DNA from: Streptomyces scabiei 87.22
GTDB lineage: Bacteria; Actinomycetota; Actinomycetes; Streptomycetales; Streptomycetaceae
Reading direction: 5' to 3'
NCBI RefSeq assembly: GCF_000091305.1
Contig: NC_013929.1
Location: 1,922,001 to 1,986,000 of the forward strand
Length of the DNA stretch: 64,000 nucleotides
Shown here: positions 36,121 to 44,147 of the stretch, one piece after another
Numbering within the stretch: position 1 is the stretch's first letter
Layout: every line of letters starts with the position of its first letter
The notes under the pieces: model-generated
What the model was told of the DNA's origin: nothing
What the model saw: only the letters and a program-made list of their open reading frames with translations
The model's database searches: none
Translations under genes and position numbers: made by a program

Positions 36121-36143
36121 GGCCCCACGTCCGTTGGCCAAAC
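36121..36143 (-). promoter_or_regulatory. gvpO: Possible stress-sigma-like promoter upstream of gvpO
   Basis: On the minus strand GTTT (36140-36143), then 14 bp, then GGGGCC. The Streptomyces SigB consensus would require GGGTAY, so only the -35 and the first bases of the -10 fit. It is about 20 bp from the start codon. Weak. Confidence 0.18.
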
Positions 36144-36177
36144 CTCTCCCGGCCGGCGCGCGTCCTCGCCGCCGGTC

Positions 36178-37167
36178 TCAGCCGTGCAGCGCCGCGAGCC
36201 TCCGCCGGGCCGGCCCCAGCGCCCGTCCCCTGCTCATCGCCCCGGCCCAGGGGTCGGTGCGGGCCTGGTCGAGGGCGTCCGCGAGGGTCCAGCGGCGGGC
36301 GTCGACGGCGGGGTCGGCGAGCTGTTCCCAGGTGAGGGGCGCGGCCACGGGCGCGCCGGGGAGGGCCCGCACGGTGTAGGGGGCGACGGCGGTCTGGGCG
36401 TAGGCGTTGCGCTGGATGTCGAGGTAGAGCCGGTCGCCGCGGTCCTTCTTGCGGGCCTCGGTCGTCAGCCGCCCGGGATGGGCGCGGACCAGGGTCCCGG
36501 CGATCTCCCCGGCGAAGGCGCGGACCTCGTCGAAGTCCGCGCGGCCGTTCAGCGGCACGACGACGTGGACCCCCCTGGAACCGGTGGTCATCGGCACCGA
36601 CGGCAGCCTCAGCTCGTCCAACAGCTCCCGTACGAGGACCGCGGCGTCCCGGACCGTGGCGAAGTCGTCGACCGCCGGGTCGAGGTCGACGACCAGCCGA
36701 TCGGGCCGGTGGACGTCGCCGGTGCGGGAGAGCCAGCGGTGCAGGGTGAGGCAGGCCTGGTCGGCCAGGTAGACGAGGGTGGCCGCGTCCTCGCACACGG
36801 GGTGGACGACGGTGCCGCCCTCCTTGGTGACCTCGACGCGCTCGATCCAGTCCGGGTAGTGCCCGGGGGTGTTCTTCTGCATGAACATGGGTCCGTCGAT
36901 GCCGTCGGGGTGCCGTTCCAGCATCAGCGGGCGCCCGCGCAGGTGCGGCAGCATGAAGGGGGCGACGGCCCGGTGGTAGGCGACGAGATCGGCCTTGGTG
37001 TATTCCTTGCCGCCGCCGTCGCCACGGTTGCCGTGACCACGGTCGCCGTCGCCGTCACCACGGTTGCCGTCGCCGTCGCTGTCTCCGCTTCCGGGGAACA
37101 GCACCTTGTCCGGCCGGTGGATCTCGACGGTCCGGCGGCCGACCCGCATCCGGTGGGTGTTCGCCAT
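36178..37167 (-). CDS. Stand-alone LigD polymerase/primase domain (NHEJ-type)
   Basis: A 329-residue protein equal to the polymerase domain of bacterial non-homologous end-joining LigD, without ligase or nuclease domains. The catalytic D-x-D is in LVVDLDPA; other family motifs are FMQKNTPGHYP, HPVCEDAATLVYLADQACLTLH, TTGSRGVHVVVPL and PLTWEQL. Near residues 24-55 it contains a Gly/Asp-rich low-complexity insertion caused by a short tandem DNA repeat. It is the last gene of a minus-strand run with transketolase and NDH-2. No Ku gene is in the window. Confidence 0.88.
   Translation of the reverse strand: MANTHRMRVGRRTVEIHRPDKVLFPGSGDSDGDGNRGDGDGDRGHGNRGDGGGKEYTKADLVAYHRAVAPFMLPHLRGRPLMLERHPDGIDGPMFMQKNTPGHYPDWIERVEVTKEGGTVVHPVCEDAATLVYLADQACLTLHRWLSRTGDVHRPDRLVVDLDPAVDDFATVRDAAVLVRELLDELRLPSVPMTTGSRGVHVVVPLNGRADFDEVRAFAGEIAGTLVRAHPGRLTTEARKKDRGDRLYLDIQRNAYAQTAVAPYTVRALPGAPVAAPLTWEQLADPAVDARRWTLADALDQARTDPWAGAMSRGRALGPARRRLAALHG
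37010..37090 (-). repeat. Short-unit tandem repeat inside the ligD-type gene
   Basis: Repeats of roughly GCCGTC/ACGGTTGCC hexa- to nonamer units (plus-strand reading) produce the run of Gly, Asp, Asn and Arg near residues 27-52 of the LigD-polymerase protein. This is a likely slippage site but keeps the frame. Confidence 0.7.
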
Positions 37168-37196
37168 CGCCTGGCTCCCTTCCGTCGACGCGGTGT

Positions 37197-39044
37197 TCAG
37201 GGCGCGATCGCGTACTCCACCAGCAGCCGCCCGGCCACCGCGATCGCCTCCGCGTCGATGCCCGCCTCGCGCAGTTGCTCCTCGGGGGAGGCCGAGCCCG
37301 GCATCGTACGGACGGCGAGCCGGACCAGGCGGGGCACGGGGCGGCCGTCGAGGAAGGCGTCGAGAACCGCGTCTCCGAGGCCGCCCTCCTCGTGGTGGTC
37401 CTCGACGGTGAGGATGCAGCCGGTGCGTTCGGCGGCCTCGCGCAGGGTGCGGCGGTCGACCGGCTTGACCGAGTAGAGGTCGATCACCCGGACCTGGATG
37501 CCCTCGGCGTCCAGCGCATCGGCGGCCTTGAGGGCCTCGTGGACGGTGACCCCGGCGGCGACGACGGTCAGCCGGTCGGTGTCCGAGGCGCGCAGCACCT
37601 TGCTGCCGCCGACCGGGAACTCCTCGGTGGGGCTGTAGAGGACGGGCAGGGCTCCCCGGGACGTCCGCAGATAGCGGATGCCTTCGAGGCCGGCCATGGC
37701 GGCGACGAGCCGGGCGGTCTGATTGGCGTCGCACGGGTACAGCACCGTGGAGTCGTGCACCGAGCGCATCATCGCCAGGTCCTCCAGCCCCATCTGCGAG
37801 GGCCCGTCCTGGCCGATGGCGCACCCCGCGTGGGAACCGACGAGATTGAGGCCGGACCCGCTGACCGACGCCATGCGGATGAAGTCGTGCGCCCGGGTGA
37901 GGAACGCCGCGAACGTGGAGGCGTACGGCACCCAGCCGCGCGCCGCGAGCCCGACCGCCGCGGCCACCATCTGCTGTTCGGCGATGTAGCACTCGAAGTA
38001 CCGCTCGGGATGTTCCTTGGCGAAGAGCTCGGCGCGGGTGGAGTCGCCGACCTCCCCGTCCAGGGCGACGATGTCACCGCGCGCGTCGCCGAGCGCGGCG
38101 AGCGCCTGGCCGAAGGCGTCGCGGCTGGCGACCTCGTCGCCGGTCTCGAAGCGCGGCAGTTCCAGGTGCCCGGTGCGGACGGCGTGCAGCATGCGGGCGG
38201 CGGGCGGCTGCCGGACCTCGACGCGCAGGTCGGTGACGCCGCCGAGTTCCGCGATCGCCTCGTCCGCGTCCTTGAGCGGCTTGCCGTGCAGGCCCTCGCG
38301 GTCCTGGACGGCCTCGACGCCCTTGCCCTTGAGGGTGCGGGCGAGGATCACGGTCGGCTGGCCCACGGTGGACGCGGCCTCGCCGTAGGCGCGGTCGACG
38401 GCGTCCACGTCGTGCCCGTCGACCTCGATCGTGTGCCAGCCGAAGGCCGCGAAGCGGCGGGCGTAGGCGTCGAGGTCGTGCCCGTGCCGGGTGGGTCCGC
38501 GCTGCCCGAGCCGGTTGACGTCGACGATCGCCGTCAGGTTGTCCAGGTGCTCGTACGCGGCGTGTTCGGCGGCCTCCCACACCGAGCCCTCGGCGAGTTC
38601 GCTGTCGCCGCACAGCACCCACACCCGGTAGCCGGTACGGTCCAGCCGTTTCCCGGCCAGCGCGATGCCGACGCCGACGGGCAGGCCCTGGCCCAGCGAG
38701 CCGGTGGCGGTCTCCACCCACGGCAGCCGCCGGGGCGTGGGATGCCCTTCGAGCCGGCTGCCCAGTTTGCGGAACGTCATCAGCTCGGTCTCGCTGATCG
38801 CGCCGGCCGCCCGGTACGCGGCGTACAGCAGCGGCGAGGCGTGCCCCTTCGAGAGCACGAAACGGTCGTTCCCGGGGTGCTGCGGGCGTTCGAAGTCGTA
38901 CCGCAGATGCTTGGCGAGCAGCACCGCCATCAGGTCGGCGGCCGACATCGACGACGTCGGGTGCCCGGATCCGGCCGCGCCGGACGCGCGCACGCTGTCC
39001 ACCCTCAACTGCTGTGCCAGCTCGCTCAGTCGACGGCTGTTCAT
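37197..39044 (-). CDS. tkt: Transketolase (single-chain)
   Basis: A 615-residue ThDP enzyme. The N-terminal domain has GHPTSSMSAADLMAVL, KGHASPLLYAAY and the ThDP-binding GDSELAEGSVWEAAEHAAYEHLDNLTAIVDVNRLGQ; the middle domain has DGEVGDSTRAELF and FECYIAEQQMVAAAVGLAARGW; the C-terminal domain ends with RVIDLYSVKPVD and EDHHEEGGLGDAV. Metabolically it should move two-carbon units in the pentose phosphate pathway, although the middle (IAEQQMV, CDANQTARLV) resembles the large 1-deoxyxylulose/transketolase 'TktA2' group. It is coupled to the NDH-2 gene (4-nt overlap) and precedes ligD by 29 nt. Confidence 0.88.
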   Translation of the reverse strand: MNSRRLSELAQQLRVDSVRASGAAGSGHPTSSMSAADLMAVLLAKHLRYDFERPQHPGNDRFVLSKGHASPLLYAAYRAAGAISETELMTFRKLGSRLEGHPTPRRLPWVETATGSLGQGLPVGVGIALAGKRLDRTGYRVWVLCGDSELAEGSVWEAAEHAAYEHLDNLTAIVDVNRLGQRGPTRHGHDLDAYARRFAAFGWHTIEVDGHDVDAVDRAYGEAASTVGQPTVILARTLKGKGVEAVQDREGLHGKPLKDADEAIAELGGVTDLRVEVRQPPAARMLHAVRTGHLELPRFETGDEVASRDAFGQALAALGDARGDIVALDGEVGDSTRAELFAKEHPERYFECYIAEQQMVAAAVGLAARGWVPYASTFAAFLTRAHDFIRMASVSGSGLNLVGSHAGCAIGQDGPSQMGLEDLAMMRSVHDSTVLYPCDANQTARLVAAMAGLEGIRYLRTSRGALPVLYSPTEEFPVGGSKVLRASDTDRLTVVAAGVTVHEALKAADALDAEGIQVRVIDLYSVKPVDRRTLREAAERTGCILTVEDHHEEGGLGDAVLDAFLDGRPVPRLVRLAVRTMPGSASPEEQLREAGIDAEAIAVAGRLLVEYAIAP

Positions 39045-40417
39045 GACGCTCCTTCCGAAGGTTCGGCGTCTCGGGGCCCGCTCCGCTCACGGTCCGGTTC
39101 CGCGCCCGGCGCTCCTGCCGGCATCCTCGCCAGCTCCGGCGACGCGGTGTCCAGGGGGACCGACCAGGACCGTACGAGGCCCAACTGGACTCCCTGGCGG
39201 GGCAGTACGGCGTCGAGCAGCCAGTCGGCCGCGACCCGGACGCGGTTGCCGGGCATCGCGGCGAGGTGGTAGCCCCGGGTGACGGCGCCGGCGGCCACGC
39301 CGGACAGCGGTACGCCCAGGGGGTTGGCGGCGGCCTTGACGCCGCCGAGGTCGACGACGAAGCCGAGGTCGCTGTGGCGGTAGGGCCTCGGCTCGCCCCG
39401 GCCGAGGGAGGCGGCGACATTGAGCGCGGCCACCCTGCCCTGCCGCCAGGCGTGCTGGGCGGTCATCGGCGTGTACTGGCCCGGCTTGGTCAGATCGGGC
39501 ACGGCGGCCGCGTCGCCGCAGGCGAACACCTCGGGCCTGCCGGGCACCTGCAGCGTGGGTTCCACCAGCAGCCGGCCGCGCTCCATCGGCAGCCCGAGCG
39601 ACTCGGCGAGCGGATCGGGCCGCACGCCCACGCACCACACCAGCGTGCGCGTGTCGACGAACTCCCCGTCGCTCAGGAGCACTCCGTCCTCGGTCGCCTC
39701 CTTCACGGAGGTCTCGGTGCGCACGTCGACTCCCCGCTGCCGCAGCACCTCGTCGGCGGTCCGCGACAGCTTCTCGTCCATCTCGGGCAGCACCCGTTTC
39801 GCGATGTCGACCAGCACCCAGCGCGGCCGGACGCCTCCGCGCAGCGGCTGCTGCCGGGCCAGTGCGTCGGTGAACATCTGGCCCTGGGCGGCCACCTCGG
39901 TGCCGGTGTACCCGGCGCCGACCACCACGAAGGTGCAGCGCGCGCGGCAGCTCTCGGGGTCCTCGCTGCCGGCCGCCAGCTCCACCTGCCGGGTCACGTG
40001 GTCCCGGAGGTACAGCGCCTCGGGCAGTCCCCGGAAGCCGTGGGCGTGCTCGGCGACACCCGGGATCGGCAGCAGCTTGTTCACGCTGCCGGCCGCGAGG
40101 ACCAGCCGGTCGTAGGTCAGCGTGCCGGTCCCGCCCTCGGGGTCCGTGTACCGCACGGTGCGCGCGTCGAGGTCGATGTCCCCGGCCTCCCCGAGCACCA
40201 GGCGCACATGGCGCAGGGTGCCGGTGAGGGAGACGGTCACCCGGCGTGGCTCCAGGACACCGGCGGCGACCTGCGGCAGCAGGGGCAGATACAGGAAGTA
40301 GTCGGTCGGGTTGAGCAGGGTGATGTCGGCCTTGTTCCGGGTCAGCCGCGCGAGGGTGCGGGCGGTCCGGTATCCGGCGAAGCCGGCGCCGACGATCAGG
40401 ATGCGGAGTCGGCTCAC
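39041..40417 (-). CDS. ndh: NADH:quinone oxidoreductase type II-like FAD enzyme
   Basis: A 458-residue flavoprotein of the NDH-2 family. Two dinucleotide-binding folds are visible: FAD fold ILIVGAGFAGYRTA at the N terminus with LTYDRLVLAAGSV, and an NAD(P) fold TFVVVGAGYTGTEVAA near residue 170. The ACGDAAAVPDLTKPGQYTPMTAQHAWRQG motif contacts FAD and quinone. GTG at 40417 was selected because GGAGGCG lies just ahead; an ATG at 40444 (27 nt upstream) would include that site. It probably passes electrons from NADH to menaquinone at the cytoplasmic membrane face. An unusual six-copy repeat sits upstream. Confidence 0.86.
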   Translation of the reverse strand: MSRLRILIVGAGFAGYRTARTLARLTRNKADITLLNPTDYFLYLPLLPQVAAGVLEPRRVTVSLTGTLRHVRLVLGEAGDIDLDARTVRYTDPEGGTGTLTYDRLVLAAGSVNKLLPIPGVAEHAHGFRGLPEALYLRDHVTRQVELAAGSEDPESCRARCTFVVVGAGYTGTEVAAQGQMFTDALARQQPLRGGVRPRWVLVDIAKRVLPEMDEKLSRTADEVLRQRGVDVRTETSVKEATEDGVLLSDGEFVDTRTLVWCVGVRPDPLAESLGLPMERGRLLVEPTLQVPGRPEVFACGDAAAVPDLTKPGQYTPMTAQHAWRQGRVAALNVAASLGRGEPRPYRHSDLGFVVDLGGVKAAANPLGVPLSGVAAGAVTRGYHLAAMPGNRVRVAADWLLDAVLPRQGVQLGLVRSWSVPLDTASPELARMPAGAPGAEPDRERSGPRDAEPSEGAS

Positions 40418-40466
40418 GGGTTCGCCTCCGGCGGGGTCGCGCATACGGGGTCCTCGGAGTCCTTGA

Positions 40467-40558
40467 GGCGTACGGGTCGGGTCCTGTGGCGTACGGATCT
40501 GCGGCGTACTGGTCTTCGGCGTACGGATCCTGTGGCGTACGGATCGTGTGACGTACGG
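40467..40558. repeat. Six direct repeats of a GGCGTACGG core upstream of ndh
   Basis: Copies at 40467, 40488, 40503, 40518, 40534 and 40550 with spacings of 21, 15, 15, 16 and 16 bp. Each contains the GTAC palindrome. The region lies between the divergent NDH-2 and F420-oxidoreductase genes. In one minus-strand frame the units would encode short D-P-Y-A-like repeats, but no start or ribosome site supports a gene. Confidence 0.7.
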
Positions 40559-40695
40559 ACCTTCCGCGTCCCCCTGGGCAGGGCGCCCAAACCGGACGGG
40601 CCCGGCCCGTCCGGTTGGTTTCCGCCCCGGCCCCCGGGTACCCGGACGCCGAACCGACCCCGTCCCGACCGCACATGTCGCGGAGGTGCCCCCCC

Positions 40696-41658
40696 ATGCC
40701 CGAGTACGGATACTTCCTGGCGACCGAGGAGTTCGGTCCCACGGAGCTGATCGAGCAGGCGAGGATGGCCGAACAGGCCGGATTCGACTGTCTGTGGATC
40801 TCGGACCACTTCCATCCGTGGAACGACGCCCAGGGCCAGAGCCCGTTCGTCTGGTCCGTGATCGGCGCGCTGTCCGAGGCCGTGTCACTGCCCGTCGAGA
40901 CGGCGGTGACCTGCCCGACCGTGCGGATCCACCCGGCGATCGTCGCGCAGGCGGCGGCGACCTGCGCGGTGATGACCGGGGGCCGCTTCCGTCTCGGCAT
41001 CGGCTCGGGCGAGGCGCTCAACGAGCATGTGCTGGGCACCCGTTGGCCTCCGGCGGACGTCCGCCTGGAGATGCTGGAGGAGTCGGTGCAGGTGATGCGG
41101 CGGCTGTTCACCGGCGAGGAGGTCACCCATCGCGGCCCCCACTTCACGGTGGAGAACGCCCGCCTCTACACGCTCCCCGACCAGCCCGTGCCGATCGACA
41201 TCTCCGGCTTCGGCCCCAAGGCCACCGCGCTCGCCGCCCGGGTCGGCGACGGCTTCATCACCATGGGCCCCGACGAGGAGCTGGTCACGCAGTACCGCAA
41301 GGGCGGCGGGGGTGCGAACCTCGTCAGCGGCGGGACGAAGGTGTGCTGGGGCACGGACCGGGACGCGGCCGTCCGCCGCGTCCGCGGGCTCTGGTCGAGC
41401 CAGCTCCTGCCGGGTGAGATGGCCCAGATCCTGCCCACCCCGAGCCACTTCGAACAGCTGGAGCCGATGGTCACCGAGCAGATGGTGGGCGAGAACACGG
41501 TCTGCGGCGACGACGTGGACGAACACGTCGCCGAACTGCGGGCGTTCGCCGACGCCGGTTTCGACCGCGTCTACGTCAGCCAGATCGGCCCGGACCAGCG
41601 GGGCTTCTTCGACTTCTACCGCACGAAGGTGCTGCCGCGGCTGCGGGACGCGGGCTGA
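40696..41658 (+). CDS. F420-dependent LLM-class oxidoreductase (TIGR03557-like)
   Basis: A 320-residue luciferase-like monooxygenase fold enzyme that should use F420H2 (hydride carrier of actinomycetes). The start PEYGYFLATEEFGPTELIEQARMAEQAGFDCLWISDHFHPW is diagnostic of the F420 glucose-6-phosphate-dehydrogenase-like subgroup; GRFRLGIGSGEALNEHVLG is the cofactor loop, and VYVSQIGPDQRGFFDFY ends the protein. GGAGGT lies 9-10 nt before the ATG. Substrate unknown; not the actual G6P dehydrogenase (Fgd) unless shown by comparison. Confidence 0.88.
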   Translation: MPEYGYFLATEEFGPTELIEQARMAEQAGFDCLWISDHFHPWNDAQGQSPFVWSVIGALSEAVSLPVETAVTCPTVRIHPAIVAQAAATCAVMTGGRFRLGIGSGEALNEHVLGTRWPPADVRLEMLEESVQVMRRLFTGEEVTHRGPHFTVENARLYTLPDQPVPIDISGFGPKATALAARVGDGFITMGPDEELVTQYRKGGGGANLVSGGTKVCWGTDRDAAVRRVRGLWSSQLLPGEMAQILPTPSHFEQLEPMVTEQMVGENTVCGDDVDEHVAELRAFADAGFDRVYVSQIGPDQRGFFDFYRTKVLPRLRDAG

Positions 41659-41686
41659 GCGGAGGGGGCGTCCTCGGGTGCGTCTT

Positions 41687-41832
41687 CGGGTGCGGGTCCG
41701 GTGGGGCTTCTCGCGCAGTTCCCCGCGCCCCTGAAAGCCCAGGCCCTGCGGGCCCGAAAAGCACGGGGCGCAGCCCCTGCTTTTCAGGGGCGCGGGGAAC
41801 TGCGCGACCAGCCCCCACCGGACCCGCACCCG
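41687..41832. repeat. Large dispersed inverted repeat (~50-bp arms)
   Basis: Arms at about 41687-41736 and 41781-41832 are near-perfect inverse copies (one small insertion near 41706), with a central region that itself contains GC-rich inverted sequences. The core CGCGCAGTTCCCCGCGCCCC is a frequent intergenic sequence in Streptomyces genomes. A related arm occurs at 25166-25226. It lies 28 bp after the F420 oxidoreductase stop and could end transcription. Confidence 0.8.
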
Positions 41833-41926
41833 CTCACGAGAACGAGAAGGCACCCCCTTCGGCGATCCCCCTCGATCCGCGCGATTCGATCACCGTCCCC
41901 GCCCGGCCCCAACTACGCTCGTGCAC

Positions 41927-42280
41927 ATGGAGATTCTCGGTACCACGCTCCGCATCTGCGTCGAGGACCTGGAAGCGGCGGTCCCGTTCTACGAGAGACT
42001 CTCGGGCGGACCGGCGATGCGTTTCGAACGCGGTGGCGTCCAGGTCGCCGCGGTGGGCTGCTTCCTGCTGATGAGCGGTCCGGAGTCGGAGCTGGAGGTC
42101 CTGCGGAAGGTCACCGCCACCCTCGCCGTCGAGGACGTCGACGAGGCCCACCGGGTCCTCGCCGACTCCGGCGCCCAGGTGCTGGCCGGCCCGATCCCGA
42201 CCCCCGTCGGCCGCAACCTGATCGCGGTCCATCCGGACGGTTCGGTCTACGAGTACGCCGACCGCCGGGCGACGGGCTAG
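41927..42280 (+). CDS. VOC-superfamily (glyoxalase/bleomycin-resistance-like) protein
   Basis: A 117-residue protein of the vicinal-oxygen-chelate fold: LRICVEDLEAAVPFYERLSG at the N terminus, VTATLAVEDVDEAHRVLADSGAQVLAGP in the middle and RNLIAVHPDGSVYEYAD with the metal-binding Glu at the end. A -10-like TACGCT (41914-41919) ends 7 bases before the ATG at 41927, so a leaderless transcript is likely; an in-frame GTG at 41921 is a less likely start. Function (metal-dependent lyase or ligand sequestration) cannot be specified. The stop shares bases with the convergent GNAT gene. Confidence 0.85.
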   Translation: MEILGTTLRICVEDLEAAVPFYERLSGGPAMRFERGGVQVAAVGCFLLMSGPESELEVLRKVTATLAVEDVDEAHRVLADSGAQVLAGPIPTPVGRNLIAVHPDGSVYEYADRRATG

Positions 42281-42870
42281 CCCCGGCCCGGATCCCGGTC
42301 ACCGGGACCGGCGCCTCGTAGCGGTCCCGGTCGTTCCATCTCCACCGTCAGTGCCCATCGCTGGTGGTCCCGCCACGCCCCGTCGATGAAGAGGAAGTCC
42401 GGCGAGAACCCCTCCAGCCGGAAGCCGCACCGCCGGGCCAGCGCGATGGAGGCGGCGTTGCCCGGCTGGACGTTGATCTCCAGCCGGTGGAGCCCCATGA
42501 AGTCGAACGCGTAGTCGACGACCAGTCCGAGTCCCTCGCACATCAGCCCCCGCCCGGCGGCATGCGCGAAGGCCCCGTAGCCGAGGGCGCCGCTGCGGAA
42601 GCCGCCCTCCACGATGTTGTTGATGTTGATGAACCCGGCGATCCCCCCGCCGTCCCGCTCGCACACGAGGTACCCGGCCTTCGTCGGATCCCCGGTGAGC
42701 CGCGCCGCGTAGGCGGCGTACGCGGCGGGGGTGGCCGGCGGGAACAGCCACGGACGGTGCAGATCCCTGCTCTCCCGCACCCGCGCGGTGAACTCGGAGC
42801 CGTCCTCGGGCGTGAAGTGCCGGATCCCGACGCGGGATCCCATCATGAGGTGACGAACATGTGCGGACAC
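42277..42870 (-). CDS. GNAT-family N-acetyltransferase (RimJ/RimL group)
   Basis: A 197-residue acetyltransferase. Conserved parts: VGIRHFTPEDGSEFTARVRESRDLHRPWL (RimJ-like start), GYLVCERDGGGIAGFININNIVEGGFRSGALGYGAFAHAAGRGLMCEGLGLVVDYAFDFMGLHRLEINVQPGNAASIALARRCGFRLEG with the acetyl-CoA Q/R-x-x-G-x-G/A-equivalent (AAGRGLM) and the R-L-E-I-N-V-x-P-x-N-x-x-S motif. GTG at 42870 was chosen over downstream ATGs for a GGCGGGG site before it. It could acetylate a ribosomal protein or an antibiotic. Confidence 0.85.
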   Translation of the reverse strand: MSAHVRHLMMGSRVGIRHFTPEDGSEFTARVRESRDLHRPWLFPPATPAAYAAYAARLTGDPTKAGYLVCERDGGGIAGFININNIVEGGFRSGALGYGAFAHAAGRGLMCEGLGLVVDYAFDFMGLHRLEINVQPGNAASIALARRCGFRLEGFSPDFLFIDGAWRDHQRWALTVEMERPGPLRGAGPGDRDPGRG

Positions 42871-42896
42871 CCCGCCACGGTACGTCGGACCGGGTG

Positions 42897-43145
42897 TCAC
42901 CTGCGCCGTCTCATGAAGAACGCTCCGCACACCGCCCCGACCAGGCCCGTCCCCAGCAGCGCCAGCCACAGCGGCATGGTGACCTCGGTGACCAGCAGTT
43001 CGATCTCGGTGCTCTGCGTGTTCTGGAAGATGAAGACCAGCGCGAGGGCCGCGAGCAGACCCATGAGGACCCTGCCGGGTGTCAGCAGGTCGCCCCACCG
43101 CCTGCGCCGGTGCGTCCCCACCCGTTCCGATGTCTTCGGGCTCAT
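42897..43145 (-). CDS. LapA-domain (DUF1049) membrane protein
   Basis: An 82-residue protein with two hydrophobic segments (VLMGLLAALALVFIFQNTQSTEIELLVTEVTMP and LWLALLGTGLVGAVCGAFF) and basic ends. The FIFQNTQSTEI-x-x-L segment is the LapA signature. Related proteins assist lipopolysaccharide assembly in Gram-negatives; the role in Streptomyces is unknown. It lies 26 bp upstream of the GNAT gene, probably in the same operon. Confidence 0.85.
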   Translation of the reverse strand: MSPKTSERVGTHRRRRWGDLLTPGRVLMGLLAALALVFIFQNTQSTEIELLVTEVTMPLWLALLGTGLVGAVCGAFFMRRRR

Positions 43146-43217
43146 GTCTCCAGGATGACGCGGGTCGCCGGGACCCGCCCGGTGGGAGGTCCCGGCGGGG
43201 GCCCGCGGCGCCGGCCG

Positions 43218-44147
43218 TCAGACCAGCGCCGGCTCGTCCAGGGTCAGGGTCCCCGCCTCCGCGTCCAGCTCCGCCGTCACCCCGAACGGGATCGTCAGCG
43301 CCCCCTCCCCGTGCCCGAACCCGAACTCCTCCACCACCGGCACGCCGAGCCCGCCGATCCGGTCCACGAGCAGGGCCCGCACCTTCTCGTACGGTTCGCA
43401 CTCCGCCCAGGAGCCGAGGACGACGCCGGCGACGCCGTCGAGCCAGCCCGCGCGCAGGAGCTGGGTGAGGTAGCGGTCCAGTCGGTAGTTCTCCTCGCCG
43501 ACGTCCTCCAGGCAGAGGAGGGCCCCCCGGGCGGAGGGGCGGGCGTGCGGGTTGCCCAGCTCGGCGGCGAGCAGGCACAGACAGCCGCCGAGGAGGACGC
43601 CCCGGGCGCGGCCCGGCAGCAGGGCGGTGCTCCCCTCGGCGGCCCGGATCGTGCGGACCGTCTCGGGGGCGAACAGGGTGGCGCGCAGATGGTCCTGGGC
43701 CCGGGTGTTCTTGATGAAGTCGACGCCCGCCGCCATGGGGCCGTGCAGCGTCACCACTCCCGCGCGGGTGGCGAACGCCTCGTGGAGTGCCGTGATGTCA
43801 CTGAACCCCACGAGGGCCTTGGGGCCCGCCGCGCGGATGGCGTCCCAGTCGAGCAGATCGGCCATGCGCTGGACGCCGTAGCCGCCGCGGGCGCAGAACA
43901 CGGCGGACACGGACGGGTCGCACCAGGCGGCCTGGAGGTCGGCGGCCCGGTCGGCGTCCGTACCGGCGAGGTAGGGGAAGTCGGGGTGCCGGTCGAGCGT
44001 GTGCGGGGCGACGACGGGGTCGAGGTCCCAGCCGCGCAGGATGTCCAGCCCGGCGCTGAGCCGCTCCTCGGCAACCGGCCCGCTGGGGGCGACGACGGCC
44101 ACACGGGCACCGGGGGCGAGACGGGCGGGTCTGGTCAGTGGTGTCAC
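43218..44147 (-). CDS. LD-carboxypeptidase (muramoyltetrapeptide carboxypeptidase, MEROPS S66)
   Basis: A 309-residue cytoplasmic serine peptidase that removes D-Ala from tetrapeptides in peptidoglycan recycling. The S66 motifs are seen: ARVAVVAPSGPV, VFCARGGYGVQRMADLLDW, KALVGFSDITALHEA (nucleophile Ser region) and HGPMA, then LLGGCLCLLAAELG with a catalytic Glu in LEDVGEENYRLDR and the C-terminal FGHGEGALTIPFG with the His. The GTG at 44147 overlaps the S9 peptidase stop by 4 nt, which makes four coupled peptidase genes. Confidence 0.9.
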   Translation of the reverse strand: MTPLTRPARLAPGARVAVVAPSGPVAEERLSAGLDILRGWDLDPVVAPHTLDRHPDFPYLAGTDADRAADLQAAWCDPSVSAVFCARGGYGVQRMADLLDWDAIRAAGPKALVGFSDITALHEAFATRAGVVTLHGPMAAGVDFIKNTRAQDHLRATLFAPETVRTIRAAEGSTALLPGRARGVLLGGCLCLLAAELGNPHARPSARGALLCLEDVGEENYRLDRYLTQLLRAGWLDGVAGVVLGSWAECEPYEKVRALLVDRIGGLGVPVVEEFGFGHGEGALTIPFGVTAELDAEAGTLTLDEPALV

